64,000 nucleotides of DNA from Diphasiastrum complanatum (taxonomy: Eukaryota > Streptophyta > Lycopodiopsida > Lycopodiales > Lycopodiaceae). The translations under genes were made by a program, and so were the position numbers. The notes under the pieces are model-generated. The model was not told the DNA's origin. It saw only the letters and a program-made list of their open reading frames with translations, and searched no databases. The stretch covers positions 66,730,941 to 66,794,940 of the forward strand of contig CM055097.1 in assembly GCA_029204225.1 (NCBI GenBank). Direction: 5' to 3'. Numbering within the stretch: position 1 is the stretch's first letter; the number at the start of each line of letters is the position of its first letter. Shown in pieces: positions 13,130 through 24,745 of this stretch.

Positions 13130-13240
13130 AATTTTGATGCTCATGTTTGGCATCAAAGATTAGGTCATTTAAACATGAGGTCTATCTTGTACATGCATCA
13201 CAATAATATGGTCAAGGACATGAATATTAGAAGTGACTGA
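13130..13240 (+). pseudogene. Ty1/copia fragment: GAG-pre-integrase region
   Basis: Translation gives HVWHQRLGHLNMRS followed by a stop. This is the WHxRLGHLN motif that opens the GAG-pre-integrase zinc region of copia polyproteins. The usual CxxC partner is missing, and the sequence breaks into unrelated DNA at about 13240. Only a relic remains. Confidence 0.65.
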
Positions 13241-13244
13241 CAAA

Positions 13245-15455
13245 TGCTGAAGATAGGACGTTGTGGCAAAACCAATCGTCGCGGGCAAGTCGAGTGTGCA
13301 GACTGTAGCTCGACAAGCGTGAACTATTTTTCAAAAATCTACATATTTGAACTATTTGTTGCAACAGTTCGTATTTTTACTCGCAAACTTCAACAAGCGA
13401 AAAATGCAAAAAACCCAACACAGTCTTCTACTTCACTTTTGGGCCATTCCGGGCACTTTAAAAAATGCGACATTTTTTTTCAAAAAACACGAAAAATACG
13501 ACACTTTGTAGATTTACATAGGATTTCAAGAATAGACTGTCTATGTCTTCACGCTCCAATAAAACCTGTTCTAATCGATCAGTGAAACAGTTGTTGATGA
13601 TCTTGTAATTGTAAAGTTAAAATAACACAAGATCGTTCAACAACTATATAAGTAAATGAGTGTTGTAGATAAATATGATGCATGAACATTCTCCAACAAA
13701 GATCTTACGACCAAATTTGGTCTTCACAGTATCTAACTTAGAGTTAGAGAATATAGAGAGACAGAAAATACTCAGGACTATAGCAATTAATTCGTTTTTG
13801 TAAGTAGGATCACGCGCTTATCAGCACAATTGTATTGTGATTTGATCATTGTTATTACAGCATTAATATACACTATTGTTTGATCTCACTGCATTCTGTT
13901 GAATGTTAATTAACCCTCACTCTTCTTCCGCAAGTATCATAAACGAAGAAATTATGGTTATCTTTGATGCCTAATAGTTCTTACATTTCTTTATATCAGA
14001 ATATTTGTATCAAAGAATTGCACGGTTGTGTCAGACGCCTAATTGTCTTTTGCAATCTCTCTTTAGGGTAGTCTAAGACTCCTACACTGATACTCTTAAT
14101 CAACACAATCGAAATAGCTCTATCATAACTTCGTTCTCCAAGTAATCCAGATTCTTTAATAATGACAATATTTATAGTTTTATCTCGTTGGCGTGGGCGA
14201 ACCATTGCACCATCAATGATGCACCTGGATTTGCAGCATGATTTGCAGTTTTTTTGGCCATCTCGATTAACTATTAGTGAAGTACAAATGACTAAAACCT
14301 GACTGAAATTGACTTCAATATGGTCAATTCAACAACTTTAGTATGTTTCATAGATAATTCAAGAAATTGGAAAGAACTGAAATTTAAAATTTTCGGATTT
14401 TTAATTTTTTTTTTTTTAAATTCTTTTACGTAACTTGTCTAATGCAACATCGATCAAGTGAATAATAATCTATGACTATGTAGTCAACTTCATTGTAGAG
14501 CCTCCCTTTGATTTATGATTGTTGGTTTGTAATATAAAAATTTGAATAAAATAACTTAGATAAATTCACTTTATGTAAATTAATCCAGAAATAAAAAAAA
14601 ATAAAGGAAAATCTATGATAAAAATATAATATATAAGCAAGTAGGGTTATATATGCTAATTCAAAATTACCAAAAGATATTATTTATTCTAGCATTGCAC
14701 ACATCAAGCAAGAATGTCTGGGATTGCCAACTAGAGTGGACTACAACAACTCTCCAAATAGGAGAGATTTTGCATTCTAAAATGTCTTGCGTAAATGAAT
14801 GAATATCAGTGTATTTGAATGGAGAATTACAGAATTTCTCATCTGAAAGTCATAAGGTATGTCGGCTATCTATAGTAGCATGGAGGATCATTTTTTAAAA
14901 TTTTTTTTAAGAATTTTTTTGGCATCTTTTCTTTCAATGGTGCATAAACATAGTTGATCATTAGCACCATCTAAAATATATGTTTCTACTTTATTCTCTT
15001 CAGCCACCTCCTCACTTCTCATGCCAATGTTTTTCTAGTGTTTTATTTTTTCATTTCTTTCTTTTGTTGTCTTGGCTTTTAAAATGTGTTCTTAATTGCT
15101 TGGGGAGAATATTTTTATTTCTATCTTTGGCACCTTGCCAATCAAATAAAAGAGAAACATTAGAAAACTTAAAGATTTTAGAATTCCTACCTAATTCTAT
15201 TTTTAATGAGGACTTGTCAAGTATCCAAATGCACTTTATGTCTCACAATTTGTAAAATTACAAGGCAATTGACACAATTTGTAGAATTCCAAGAAATCCG
15301 ACATACATAGTTTACAGAAAATACACAAGCTTTTACACAATTTGGGTCGATATCTACTTCGACTCTGAGAATCATAATCTATTTCAAATTTGGCTTGGAC
15401 TTGGATTGATGGGTTAAAGTATATTTTGATCCTTAGAAACAAAATTTGACCACAC
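13245..15455. other. No supported gene
   Basis: AT-rich DNA with scattered short frames. 13430-13510 contains a patch of the GCGACAT/TTTTTTTC motif also seen in the 4.5-5.1 kb satellite. Nothing else was recognised. Confidence 0.4.
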
Positions 15456-15555
15456 CTATTTCGATCCTATGTCTATTTTGATCCAACACTTATTTTGATC
15501 TAGTATCTATTTCGATCCATCACTTATTTTCGATCATGTGTCTATTTCAATCCAA
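15456..15555. repeat. Short minisatellite with CTATTTCGATCC-type units
   Basis: About five imperfect units of roughly 18-23 bases (variants of TCTATTTCGATCCATCACTT) follow one another. Some copies have TTTTGATC or TTTCAATC. Confidence 0.6.
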
Positions 15556-15719
15556 GTCGTGATCTAATTTCAACCGTGAAAATTAAAATCCATTACAACT
15601 TTGATTGTGATAGCGTCCATAGAAATGAACAAGATTTCTTCACAAAGAATGATTGCAGAAATACAAAGGACCTTTTTATAGACTGCGACAATTACTAGCT
15701 AGCGGTGATCCTTACACTG

Positions 15720-16150
15720 ATAATAAACATCAGGCTGTAAAATAATGTACAATCAGGACCATAAATGGATTCAATCAATCCACAAGAGTGATTGGTTGCA
15801 TTACGATCAACAATTCTATCACCAAATGCAAGCTAGAATTGATCCTATCTTGATATGTAAGCAAGAGCAATCTAAAACAAAGTGTAAATGATCAAAGAGA
15901 CTTCAAACGGGTGACAAGCTGATCCAGTTGTATGGACACAAACCAGAGAGCAAAGTTCTATTCTAACACTAATCAAAACATTGAATTCACCAAAATGCAT
16001 GCAAAGAGGGAGATATACAAGAAGCATTGATGTAGAATCCTCAAGATCTCTTCAAATAGTTCTTGCCAAATGAGTTCCAAATTGGAGCATATACAAAAGT
16101 ATGAGGCTTGGAATAACCAGACCTATTTCACACGTGGAAAAATACATTGA
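15720..16150 (-). mobile_element. Decayed copia LTR relic, minus strand
   Basis: GGACCATAAATGGATTC, CCACAAGAGTGATTGG and a CACACGTGG motif match the inner end of the LTRs of elements B (34691-35392) and I in the same order, but with many changes. No internal region is attached. The boundaries are approximate. Confidence 0.45.
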
Positions 16151-17299
16151 TTTGTCCTTTGGTTCCTCCTAAAGTCTCATACAAATGTATGGCCATCCAA
16201 TCAAATCGCACCTCTTGAAAAAAAATATAAAATTGAGAAAAATGCGTTCTAATTTGAAAAACTTGACTACTTGCCTAAGGGCTCTTGGGATTATGCACAA
16301 GCTACTCTATGCATATGCTCACATATGGGAATAGGCTCCACACATGTGGAATGACATGAGGTACATGAAATTTGGCCGTAATCAAACTATACTTTGCAAT
16401 TTTTCTCACACGCCTTAACAAATAGCTTGATTAAATTATGACAAACTATGCATAATTTCAAAGGCTAATTATGGCTTCATAAATACTTCATTTGCATGTA
16501 CAAAAGTATGAAAATCATCCAATAAAATTGATGATGATGCACTATCACCATATCCATGAAAGAACGTCCTTGAAGTTGGTCACCTCCAAGATGAAATAGA
16601 GAACTTTGCACCATCCTAGCACCTTTCACATTGGTTCTTTCCATATTAAGTGAAGATGCTTGATTGCAAATGTCATGTAATTTTTGTACATCAATGTTCA
16701 TCAACGCTATATAATATCCAATGTAAAAGACAAATCCAAATAAATTGAGACTATTCATAGTATCAATTTATAAATGTCAATTTTAAATATCCAAACAAAT
16801 GACAATCCCAAAAGAGTCACATTCATGTCACCAACAAATTTCTTTAACATCTATCCTTTTAATATGAAATTGTGATCATGGTCTTAGTAGGTATCATAAA
16901 CAATTTGCTATGTGAATGACAAAAAAGTGATTATGAATTTACAAAAATCTTTCTCTTTGCAAATTTTTCAACAATTCATGAATATGCCCCAAAATTTGCT
17001 GATGAGTAGCTGTAGGCCTTTTAAAACTAGTAACAGTAGCTAATACCATTGCTTCTCCCCTAGAAAGTTGTCTCTTGCTAGTTTGCCATTGTTCCAGTTT
17101 CAAAACTTGACCTGCAGACAACTCTTCATAAATTGATTTGCCCTTGATTGATCTTTCTTCAACCTAGTTTTCATGCACAGGAGATGGGAGTCCTTGATGC
17201 CATGATATTTTCAACACTGGTTGCAAATATCTGTATAGTACATGTTTCTCTATTACATCATGTTGGCATTTGACCAACACGATGTAACGCTATGACTAA
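16151..17299. other. No supported gene
   Basis: AT-rich, stop-dense on all frames; no motif recognised. Confidence 0.4.
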
Positions 17300-18082
17300 T
17301 TAAATGTCATGTTCCATTTTCACTGCCTCCAATAGTGGCCATAGCTTTTTCATGTCATCTGAAGTTAGACCGTGACAACCATCAAATACATGTGGAAACA
17401 AACAATGTCTTGCATCATTCATGCAAGCTTTGTAAGGCGAGTCATCTATGAGGATTGTGTTTTGACAATGCAATTTTTAAAAATGTTTCCAAACCTTGTC
17501 CAAAGGTTTGAAGTATGCACGTACATCCTTTTATTTTGGTCTCTTTAAGTCACTTTGGTAGCCATTTTCTTGAGACCATTGTGCATATGGAAATGAGAGG
17601 TCTTTTTGCACATATCTCATCCTGAAGGAAAGGTAAGAAAATGTGTCTAACTCGAGCATTGCTCGAAATAGCTTCCACATTATTGAGTAACAATTGCTCA
17701 TTGAAATGACATGTGACTTAGCAAATACCTTATCATGAAATGGCAATAAAATGTGTCTAACTTGAACACTGCTTGAGTTGGCTACACAATTCCTCAAATG
17801 TATGTGGATGAGAAGATGGTTAGCGGTGATGATATTTCGCACATATCTCATCATTCAAGACAGTTGAGAAAATGCCTCTAACTCGAGCACTATTCGAGTT
17901 AGCTGCATAGTTCTATCCATCCATGAGAATTGATAAAACATATTAGTCTTTGATGATATATGTTCCCAAACCCTTAACACATGGGTATTCTTGAATTGTG
18001 CACATGGAAATGAGAGGTGCTCTGGCACATATCTCATCATGAAGGAAAGGTAAGAAAATGTGTCTAACTCGAGCACTGCTCG
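17300..18082 (-). pseudogene. FCP1/NIF-type (HAD) phosphatase pseudogene fragments
   Basis: On the minus strand, 17300-17530 reads KVWKHF, a stop, then NTILIDDSPYKA followed by NDARHCLFPHVFD and later LWPLLEAV, ending at a TAA at 17300-17302. NTxLIDDSPYKA is the late catalytic motif of the NIF/FCP1-like haloacid dehalogenase phosphatases, which dephosphorylate phosphoserine, for example on the RNA polymerase II tail. Upstream pieces (LSFPYAQ and LSFPCAQ, each after a RYV stretch) fit the preceding LLFxWxQ block and occur twice, so exons or fragments were duplicated. The DxDxT nucleophile motif was not seen, and stops interrupt the reading. It is dead or fragmentary. Homology of the last block is the strongest part. 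Confidence 0.5.
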
Positions 18083-18095
18083 AGAAGAAGAGATT
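17612..18095. repeat. Four imperfect repeats centred on CACATATCTCATC...CTCGAGCACTGCTCGAG
   Basis: Copies begin near 17612, 17712, 17832 and 18026. The best-preserved contain GAAGGAAAGGTAAGAAAATG then TGTCTAACTCGAGCACTGC, including a near-palindrome CTCGAGCACTGCTCGAG. The repeats overlap the phosphatase-like fragments, so at least some are duplicated exon/flank pieces of that pseudogene. Confidence 0.6.
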
Positions 18096-18399
18096 TTTGA
18101 AAGGGCAAATGTTGAAAAAAAAATACCAATAGAACCATTTTATCGAAAAGAAAGGAATGTGATAGTTTCATTCAACGAAGGGATTGGATTGGGAGACAAG
18201 TTTTATTGGTACATAAATGTGGGGATGAATCCATTACTCTAGGAAAGGCTATTGTGATGCTTGTTTCACCACATGACATTGTGGGCAATGGAAAGCTGGG
18301 TGTGGACTCAGTTGGCATAATTGCATGCACAACAACTATTGGTCAAGGTCTACGATGGGTAGATTGTGGAATAATAATTTCAAGGAGGTTCAAATAGCA

Positions 18400-18660
18400 A
18401 CAAGACAATGATTTCTCAAAATGTGATGTGTGCACATCCATGAAAGATAAATTGCAATCTACAAAGGTGGTCTCTGAAAGACTTAACTACCTTGAAGAGA
18501 AAGAAAAGCACATGAAAATGCAACATGCTTGTCGTAGTGTATACTACAGTAATAGGTTGTTGTCGTGCTTGAATCCGAATGAATACCTTTGCATAATTCA
18601 CGACAACATGGGCCAAAAGAAACAAGCATTCCTTGAAAAGATGCATAATTAGAGTAATGT
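18400..18660 (+). pseudogene. Transposase-like fragment (CxxC, HxxxQ...YY, IIHDNM pattern)
   Basis: Translation reads DFSKCDVCTSMKDKL, then a helix with HMKMQHACRSVYYSNR, then NPNEYLCIIHDNMGQKK. The order CxxC, a charged helix, RxxYYxxR, then a hydrophobic strand ending in an acidic residue and xMxQxK resembles the start of the catalytic domain in a family of plant and invertebrate DDE-type transposase-like proteins. I recognise this from general pattern only and cannot name the superfamily. The fragment starts and ends abruptly. Confidence 0.3.
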
Positions 18661-19725
18661 GTGATCTTGTGTGCCATTATGCCAGCCTACCCCAACCGTC
18701 ACAATGATTGCCTGAAAGAACTCAATTAATTAGGTTATCAAAAGCTTCATTCCATTTGCACAATTTTGAAATCATGTGAGTATGATCGGGACTTAGCAAA
18801 TCATGATGTTAAACCTGCTGGTAAAGATTGAAAACGTAATTCCCAATGCCTCTCCATTTTTTTTCGCATTGAAGATTATTACAAGCAACACTCCAGCTTA
18901 AATTAGAGACTAATGAGTGACTAGTCTATTGTACTATAGTTTGCCTTTAATACTGGTAACCTCACTAAGCAAGCCCTTGGGTCGTAGTCATTGGCAATTC
19001 TTGCGTGCAGGGATCACCACTAGGACTGCCGCATGGACACAACCGTATCAAAATTGAACAGTGAATAAGAGAGATATTTTGACACCTAATGTTGTGGTAG
19101 ATGATGTGATTAGAAAGAAGATTGGTATGGCCTTTAGAGCACAAAATTTAAGCCAACATGCAAGGAGTAAGCTCATTATGTCACTTCTGTGGATGCACAC
19201 ACCTACTTAGAGTACACTAAGTGGGAAGGTATTCTTAAAAAATGGTCTTTAGTCTAAGCCAAATGTGAATGGCCTCTTCTATAAGGTCTTTTTCCCAAGT
19301 GTCATCGCTAACAAGACAAGCCTAAGAAGTTAGAACAGATTGAATTTGTGATATGAGTTCCATTCTCATTTTATCCTTAGATATAAATTTGTTGGTAACA
19401 AGCAAAAAAGAAGGATTGCAGCCTACCTAAGATAACATAACTGCTAATTAGAACTAGAAAATCAATAGTGATCATGCATAATTTAGGTGTTATCTTTAAA
19501 ATAGTCAAGGTCCTCATGCAAAGTCTGATTAAAGTTTAGAATTTGGTAGATCTCAAAGAGAAAGAACAATTTGCAGAACACTAAATAAAACACTATGACA
19601 AAATCCATGATTGTGAACTTGAACCATTATAAGATTCCAATTAGCTTTATTTTTTAATATTAACCATCAGAAGCTAACACTTATGAAATCACATAAACAA
19701 GTTTCTATGCTTAATGTGAAAGATC
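18661..19725. other. No supported gene; target region of element A
   Basis: Scattered short frames only; a patch near 19200 (KWEGILKKWS) may be the tail of the transposase-like fragment. The last five bases (AGATC, 19721-19725) are the left target-site duplication of element A. Confidence 0.4.
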
Positions 19726-20426
19726 TGTTGAAATTTCACAATTCTAGCTTGACCAATTTTGGTCACATGCATTGTAATTGGCAAGATGGCCATGTAAATA
19801 GATGCCACACGTGCCAAATAGCATAGGATGCTTTCCCAAGACTTCATTCCTCATATTACATTGTGATAGCATCTTTGAAATGAGGCCAAAGTGTGCTTAG
19901 ATAAGCTAGAGAAATTCTAGGAGCTAAAAATAGCATGTTTTACATTGTTTTTGGATCTTGAGATCTTGACCCCATATTAAAGTGGATCCAATGACCTATT
20001 AGGTTAGATTTTAGGGTTAGGTTATGATAAGTACAGAGATGCCCTAAAATTTTCAGATCCAATCTTGAAATGTATAAATGTATGATGGGATCTCCATCCA
20101 AATATGAAAGAAAAATCGAGTTTTTCCACTTCTATCAACATTGTCTTTTGGTGGCGAGTTCTAGCTATTGGATGTGAGTGATTTTATGCATTAATTACTT
20201 GCTTTGGAAGGTACTGAAGTTGTTTACAAGTCTGAGAAGCTTGCTGCACTTTACTTTAGTGTATTTGATCAAATCTATGTGCCTATTGCGGAGTTAAATG
20301 CCAAATTAGCTAGTTTTGGTAACTAGTCTTGATTCTAGCTCATAGTTTGGATCTAGATCTTTGATTTGTGCATCCTCCATTACTTTTAAGATTGATTGGG
20401 ATTGAATTTTCTGTAAAATTTTGTCA
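19726..20426 (+). repeat. Element A left LTR
   Basis: Starts TGTTGAAATTTCACA and ends ATTTTGTCA. It contains CCACACGTGCC at about 19805-19815. It matches the right LTR along its whole length with scattered substitutions. Confidence 0.85.
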
Positions 20427-20439
20427 TGGTATCAGATCC
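20427..20439 (+). promoter_or_regulatory. Element A primer-binding site
   Basis: TGGTATCAGATCC lies immediately after the LTR. It matches the complement of the plant initiator-Met tRNA 3' end (TGGTATCAGAGC) except at one position. Confidence 0.8.
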
Positions 20440-21217
20440 TAATCAAAAGTGGGCTTTAGATTTGATTTTCTCAAGCTTCGATTCTATATTTGAGCAATAC
20501 TGGGTTTGCCCTTGCTAGTAGTTGCTAATCTAGTGATTGTACCTCAAAATTTGAGCATAGATTAAAGATAATTAGTTTTGATGAGTTATAGCTGCAGGAA
20601 CCGAGATTGACCCATTTCCATTCAACCAAACCAAATTAGAAAGTTCTTATGAGTTGAATCTTGGAGTACATGTCTCCTAGTAGAGATTTTCATAAGGATT
20701 TGAATGCCACCACTTTTTAGAAGTTTACATCAGCCATTTGAGAGCTTAATTAGGTCATTCTTAGGCTTCTTAAGGTCCTAAAATACACCTTTTAGGTTCA
20801 GATCAAGTATTTTGATGATTTCTTCATCTAGAAATGCAAAACTAGTGAAAATTGTGTTTCTATTCTACTCGGTTTTGGATAGGTTTGTGATTGAATATGT
20901 CCATGTGATTCAACCTGAATTTAGGAGGCTCTATTTGTGAGACATTTGTGTTCTATAAAGTGCTTTTGATTCAATATAGGTGGATTCACCCTTCTTGTGA
21001 AGTTGAGATCAAGGAGGAGACTAGTTTTGATCAAATCTATAGTAAATTGAGCTAGGTTTGGATCTTGAAGATTGATCAAGCTCAAGATCACCTTAGATCT
21101 TGTTGAGAAATCAGAGAGTGATTCATCTCAAGTCCCAAAGAGAGTGGGATAGCTAGTAGTGATCATATCTTGTACAATCTATCTTGTTTCATTGAATCTA
21201 TCTCCCTATCATTGAAG

Positions 21218-22500
21218 ATGGCATCCATAAGTGCCTATCTTTTGGATTATAGTGATAGATTGAACTCTTCAAATTATTCAATTTGGAATTTAAGAATGGA
21301 ATCCATCCTTATCATGCAAGATTTGATGGATATTGTGAATGGAGAGGAAATGAGCCAAACCATTCACAAGAAGCAACTAAATACAAGAGAAGGTGCAAGG
21401 TTGCACTTCATTGTATTAAAATGAATGTTGTAAATGATTTTCTCAAAGAAGTAGGAGCATGTACCTTAGCTCAACAGGCTTGGGAGACTCTTCAAAAGAT
21501 CTATGAGTCCAAGAATACCTCAAGATTACTTTCCCACAAGAATCAAGTTCTTCAATGCTTCCAAGGGAAGAGTGAGAGTGGACATCAATTTTTTTTGAGA
21601 GTAAAAGATTTAAATAAAGAGCTTACTTATGTTGGTGAACCTATTAAAGAGAGTGAGCTTGTGCAAATAGTTTTGAATGGCTTATATAGTGATTTTAAAA
21701 ACCTTGTCCAAAGCTATGCCATCATGGGAAACTTGCCTACACTTGAAGACCTTCAAAATGTGTTGATGGCTGAGGAGAGTAGGAAGGCTCATATCAAATC
21801 AAGGATGGAGAGGCTCTCCATCAATGATGGTGATGACAAAGCCTTATTTTTCAAGAGAAAAGGCAAAGCCTAGAGCAAGGGATGAGCATTTAAAAAGGAG
21901 CAAGCAAAGGATGGAGATGAAGGAGGATCTACATCATCATCATCACAAGTCAAGCCCAAGAAGGACAAATCTAAGATCAAGTTCTACTATTGTAGCAAGA
22001 TGGGGCACTATGCCTCGAAATGCTTCAAGAGGAAGCAAGCTCAAATTCAAGCCAACATTGGACAAGAGGAGGAAGAGAGTTATCATGAGGACTCACTCAT
22101 GACATCAACCTTTTCATCATCAAATGTCAAAGGTGAGGATCCTTGGTGGATAGATAGTGGGGCTAGCTCCCACATGTCGGGTAAAAGGGAGTATTTTTCT
22201 CAACTCACACCTTATGTAGGACTTATAAAGTCCATTTTTACAACAATTGATCATGAATGTAAAGTTGAAGGTGTGGGATCCATTCCCTTATGCTTAGGAT
22301 CTTCCAAGAAGACTAAGATAGATGGTGTTCTCTTCATTCCTAGCATCACTAAGAATTTGCTTAGTGTTGGACAACTTTTAGATCATGGTTTCATTGTGGA
22401 GTTTTCTACTAATATATGCAACATCAAGAAGAATGGGAAGATCATAGCAAGAGGAAGAAGGTTTGGGAGGTTGTTTAAGATTGATGCTTTTGTAGATCCT
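21218..22500 (+). pseudogene. Element A gag-protease
   Basis: The start ATG at 21218 (MASISAYLL) aligns with the starts of the gag proteins in elements I and B. The UBN2-type gag domain is recognisable (NYSIWNLRMESI, ALHCIKMNVVNDFL, YESKNTSRLL, ELVQIVLNGL) but shifts frame at about 21335-21370 and meets a TAG at 21871. A zinc knuckle follows (YYCSKMGHYASKC) with its first Cys replaced by Phe. The aspartic protease motif WWIDSGASSHM lies at about 22143-22175, followed by NLLSVGQLLDHG. Coding ends at TAA 22504-22506. The protein is a decayed capsid and processing protease. Confidence 0.75.
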
Positions 22501-22533
22501 ATCTAATTTGGCATAGGAGCCAAGGAGGACAAG

Positions 22534-22850
22534 GTGACCACAAATGATTTGTGGCACAAAAGGCTTGGTCACATTAACACCAAGTCTATGGAAGTCATGT
22601 GCAAGGAGGAGCTTGCTCTAGGCCTTCCAATATCCATGGAAAAGGAAGAAAGGGTTTGTGAAGCATGTGCTTTGGCTAAAGCACATAGGTTGCCTTTCTC
22701 TAACACTATCACTAAGACTACTCACCCTCTGAAGTTGATTTATTTAGATGGCAAATATATGGTTGAGATGAAGGAGGAGCTTGATCAAGAGGAGGAGCAA
22801 AATCCGAGATCTTCAACTATTCCAAGGACAGCCACAAGAGCAAAGATGGA
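22534..22850 (+). pseudogene. Element A GAG-pre-integrase joined directly to the integrase-RT hinge
   Basis: LWHKRLGHINTKSME, then VCEACALAKAHRLPFS, is the GAG-pre-integrase region with its HxxxH-CxxC elements. In element I the next segment is integrase. Here, after about ten further residues (HPLKLIYLDG), the sequence passes straight to EELDQEEEQNPRSS and RTATRA. That acidic-then-basic stretch corresponds to the linker that follows integrase in element I (EEELEDPPQDARTPR). The integrase catalytic core has thus been cleanly removed. Confidence 0.7.
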
Positions 22851-23920
22851 GCTATCAATGCTCATTTTTGTGGACAAGGAAATGAAAGCTGGAAAGGGGG
22901 TACATTTTGTACTTCATTTGCTGAGTTTTGTAATGAAGTCCCTTTGAATTCTAAAGTATGGAATGAAAGGTGGTTGTCATATCTACTTACTCTTGAATGT
23001 GCTAGAAGTAGGCATGACATTTTCATTCATAAGTTGAGAGATTTTGACTTCATTTTCAAAGAGGCATATTGTGAACCTTGTAATAAAGTAAGTGAATCAT
23101 CCTTGAAGGAAACTTATATCCATACAAGAGTGTTTGGCCTCATTAGTTTCAAGTTCAACAAGTATGTAATGCAAATTGCTAGCGGTAGGCAATTGTGGAC
23201 TAGTAAATTTGGTATAAATAATCTTGGTGATTGTTTTGTTGACTTGAAAGATCATATTGAGAAGGAGAACATTCAGGTTTGGAGACTTGAAAACAAAGTC
23301 TTTGAGAGTCTTGAAGAAGATCATGGGTTGGATCCATGTTTTCATCATCAACACCAAGAGGGAGTGAGCATGATGAAGAAAAAAGACATCAAGGAGGAAC
23401 CCGAGAAGGAGCACTTGTCTCAAGGCAAAGAGACCTGAATCTAGATCAAAATGAAGGTTTGGTAAAGATAAAGGAGCAGCAAAGAAGTTATCCATATCTC
23501 CCTTTACTCATCTTATTTTGTGTTTGATAAAAAAACATGTCAATTTGACAAAGTCCTTTGATGATGCTAGTATGAACATTGTTTTTCATCCTATATCTTA
23601 TGATGATCAAATAGTGATCATTACTAGTTTTATTGGATTTTCAAATATGTATTCAAAGGCCTCATCTTGTGATCCATTCACTCTTGAATTTCCAAGGAAT
23701 GAACTCCTTCATTGGAAGGATGCCAAGTTGGAGTTCATTGTTTTGGTGGATAAAGTCAAGATGGTGATATATGGAAAGCTGATGTTTTTCATGTTTATTT
23801 TGAGGAGGAGACTCACATTTTGCAGCCCAAGGTGATCATTCAACAACCTACCAAAGACAAAGCTTGTATCTTGAAGATATGGAGCTCTCACTACATTTGA
23901 CAACTTGGAGCTCAAATTAT
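22840..23920 (+). pseudogene. Element A unknown coding region replacing RT-RNase H
   Basis: After a frameshift at about 22840, the reading continues through NAHFCGQGNESWKGG, KVWNERWLSYLL and FGINNLGDCFVDL to a stop at 23438. It resumes at 23518-23920 with FTLEFPRNELLHW and, after another shift near 23790, THILQPKVIIQQ. It has no RT, RNase H or integrase motifs. The second half can be aligned by eye with the unknown region of element B (SFALEIF..., ENVIFQEWKI), so it is a shared, formerly protein-coding feature of these RT-less elements. The function is unknown. Confidence 0.5.
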
Positions 23921-24034
23921 GTTCCTATTGTAATGAGTGATCATACTCACTACATACATCAAGAACCTGTTAATTATGTTATTTTTATGCTTGTAATTAT
24001 TATTGATCTAGGATAGTCTCATCAAGCTAAATTG

Positions 24035-24044
24035 TGAGGAGAAG
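24035..24044 (+). promoter_or_regulatory. Element A polypurine tract
   Basis: GAGGAGAAG just upstream of the right LTR is the expected plus-strand primer site. Confidence 0.65.
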
Positions 24045-24740
24045 TATTGAAATTTCACAGTTCTAGCTTGACCAATTTTGGTCACATGCATTGTAATTGG
24101 CAAGATGGCCATGTAAATAGATGCCACACGTGCCAAATAGCATAGGATTATTTCCCAAGACTTCATTCCTCATATTGCATTGTGATAGCATCTTTGAAAG
24201 GTGGCCAAAGTGTACTTAGATAAGCTAGAAAAATTCTAGGAGCTAAAAATAGCATGTTTTACATTGTTTTTGGATCTTGAGATCTTGACCCCATATTAGG
24301 GTGGATCCAATGACCAGGTTAGATGTTAGGGTTAGGTTATAATAAGTACAGAGATGCCCTAAATCATTCAGATCCAAGCTTGAAATGTATAAATGTATGA
24401 TGGGATCTCCATCCAAATATGAAGAAAAATCAAGTTTTTCCACTTCTATCAACATTGTCTTTTGGTGGCGAGTTGTAGCTATTGGATGTGAATGATTTTA
24501 TACATTAATTACTTGCTTTGGAAGGTACTGAATTTGCTTAAAGGTCTGAGAAGCTTGCTGCACTTTACTTTAGTGTATTTGATCAAATCTATAGGCCTAT
24601 TGTGGAGTTAAATGCCAAATTAGCTAGTTTTGGTAACTTGTCTTGATTCTAGCTCATAGTTTGGATCTAGATATTTGATTTGTGCATCCTCCATAACTTT
24701 TAAGATTGATTGGGATTGAGTTTGCTATAAAATTTTGTCA
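24045..24740 (+). repeat. Element A right LTR
   Basis: Begins TATTGAAATTTCACA (the terminal TG has become TA) and ends ATTTTGTCA, followed by AGATC. It carries the same CCACACGTGCC motif, at 24124-24134. Confidence 0.85.
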
Positions 24741-24745
24741 AGATC

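Larger units (their letters stand above)
19726..24740 (+). mobile_element. Element A: complete RT-less Ty1/copia-type LTR retrotransposon
   Basis: The element runs from TG at 19726 to CA at 24740 and is flanked by a perfect 5-bp duplication AGATC (19721-19725 and 24741-24745). Left LTR 19726-20426 and right LTR 24045-24740 are about 700 bp each. A primer-binding site follows the left LTR, and the purine run GAGGAGAAG precedes the right one. The interior (3.6 kb) encodes gag, protease and the GAG-pre-integrase region, then the acidic integrase-RT hinge, and then about 1 kb of unknown coding sequence. Integrase core, reverse transcriptase and RNase H are absent. It therefore needs enzymes from another element. 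Several frameshifts and stops are present. Confidence 0.85.
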
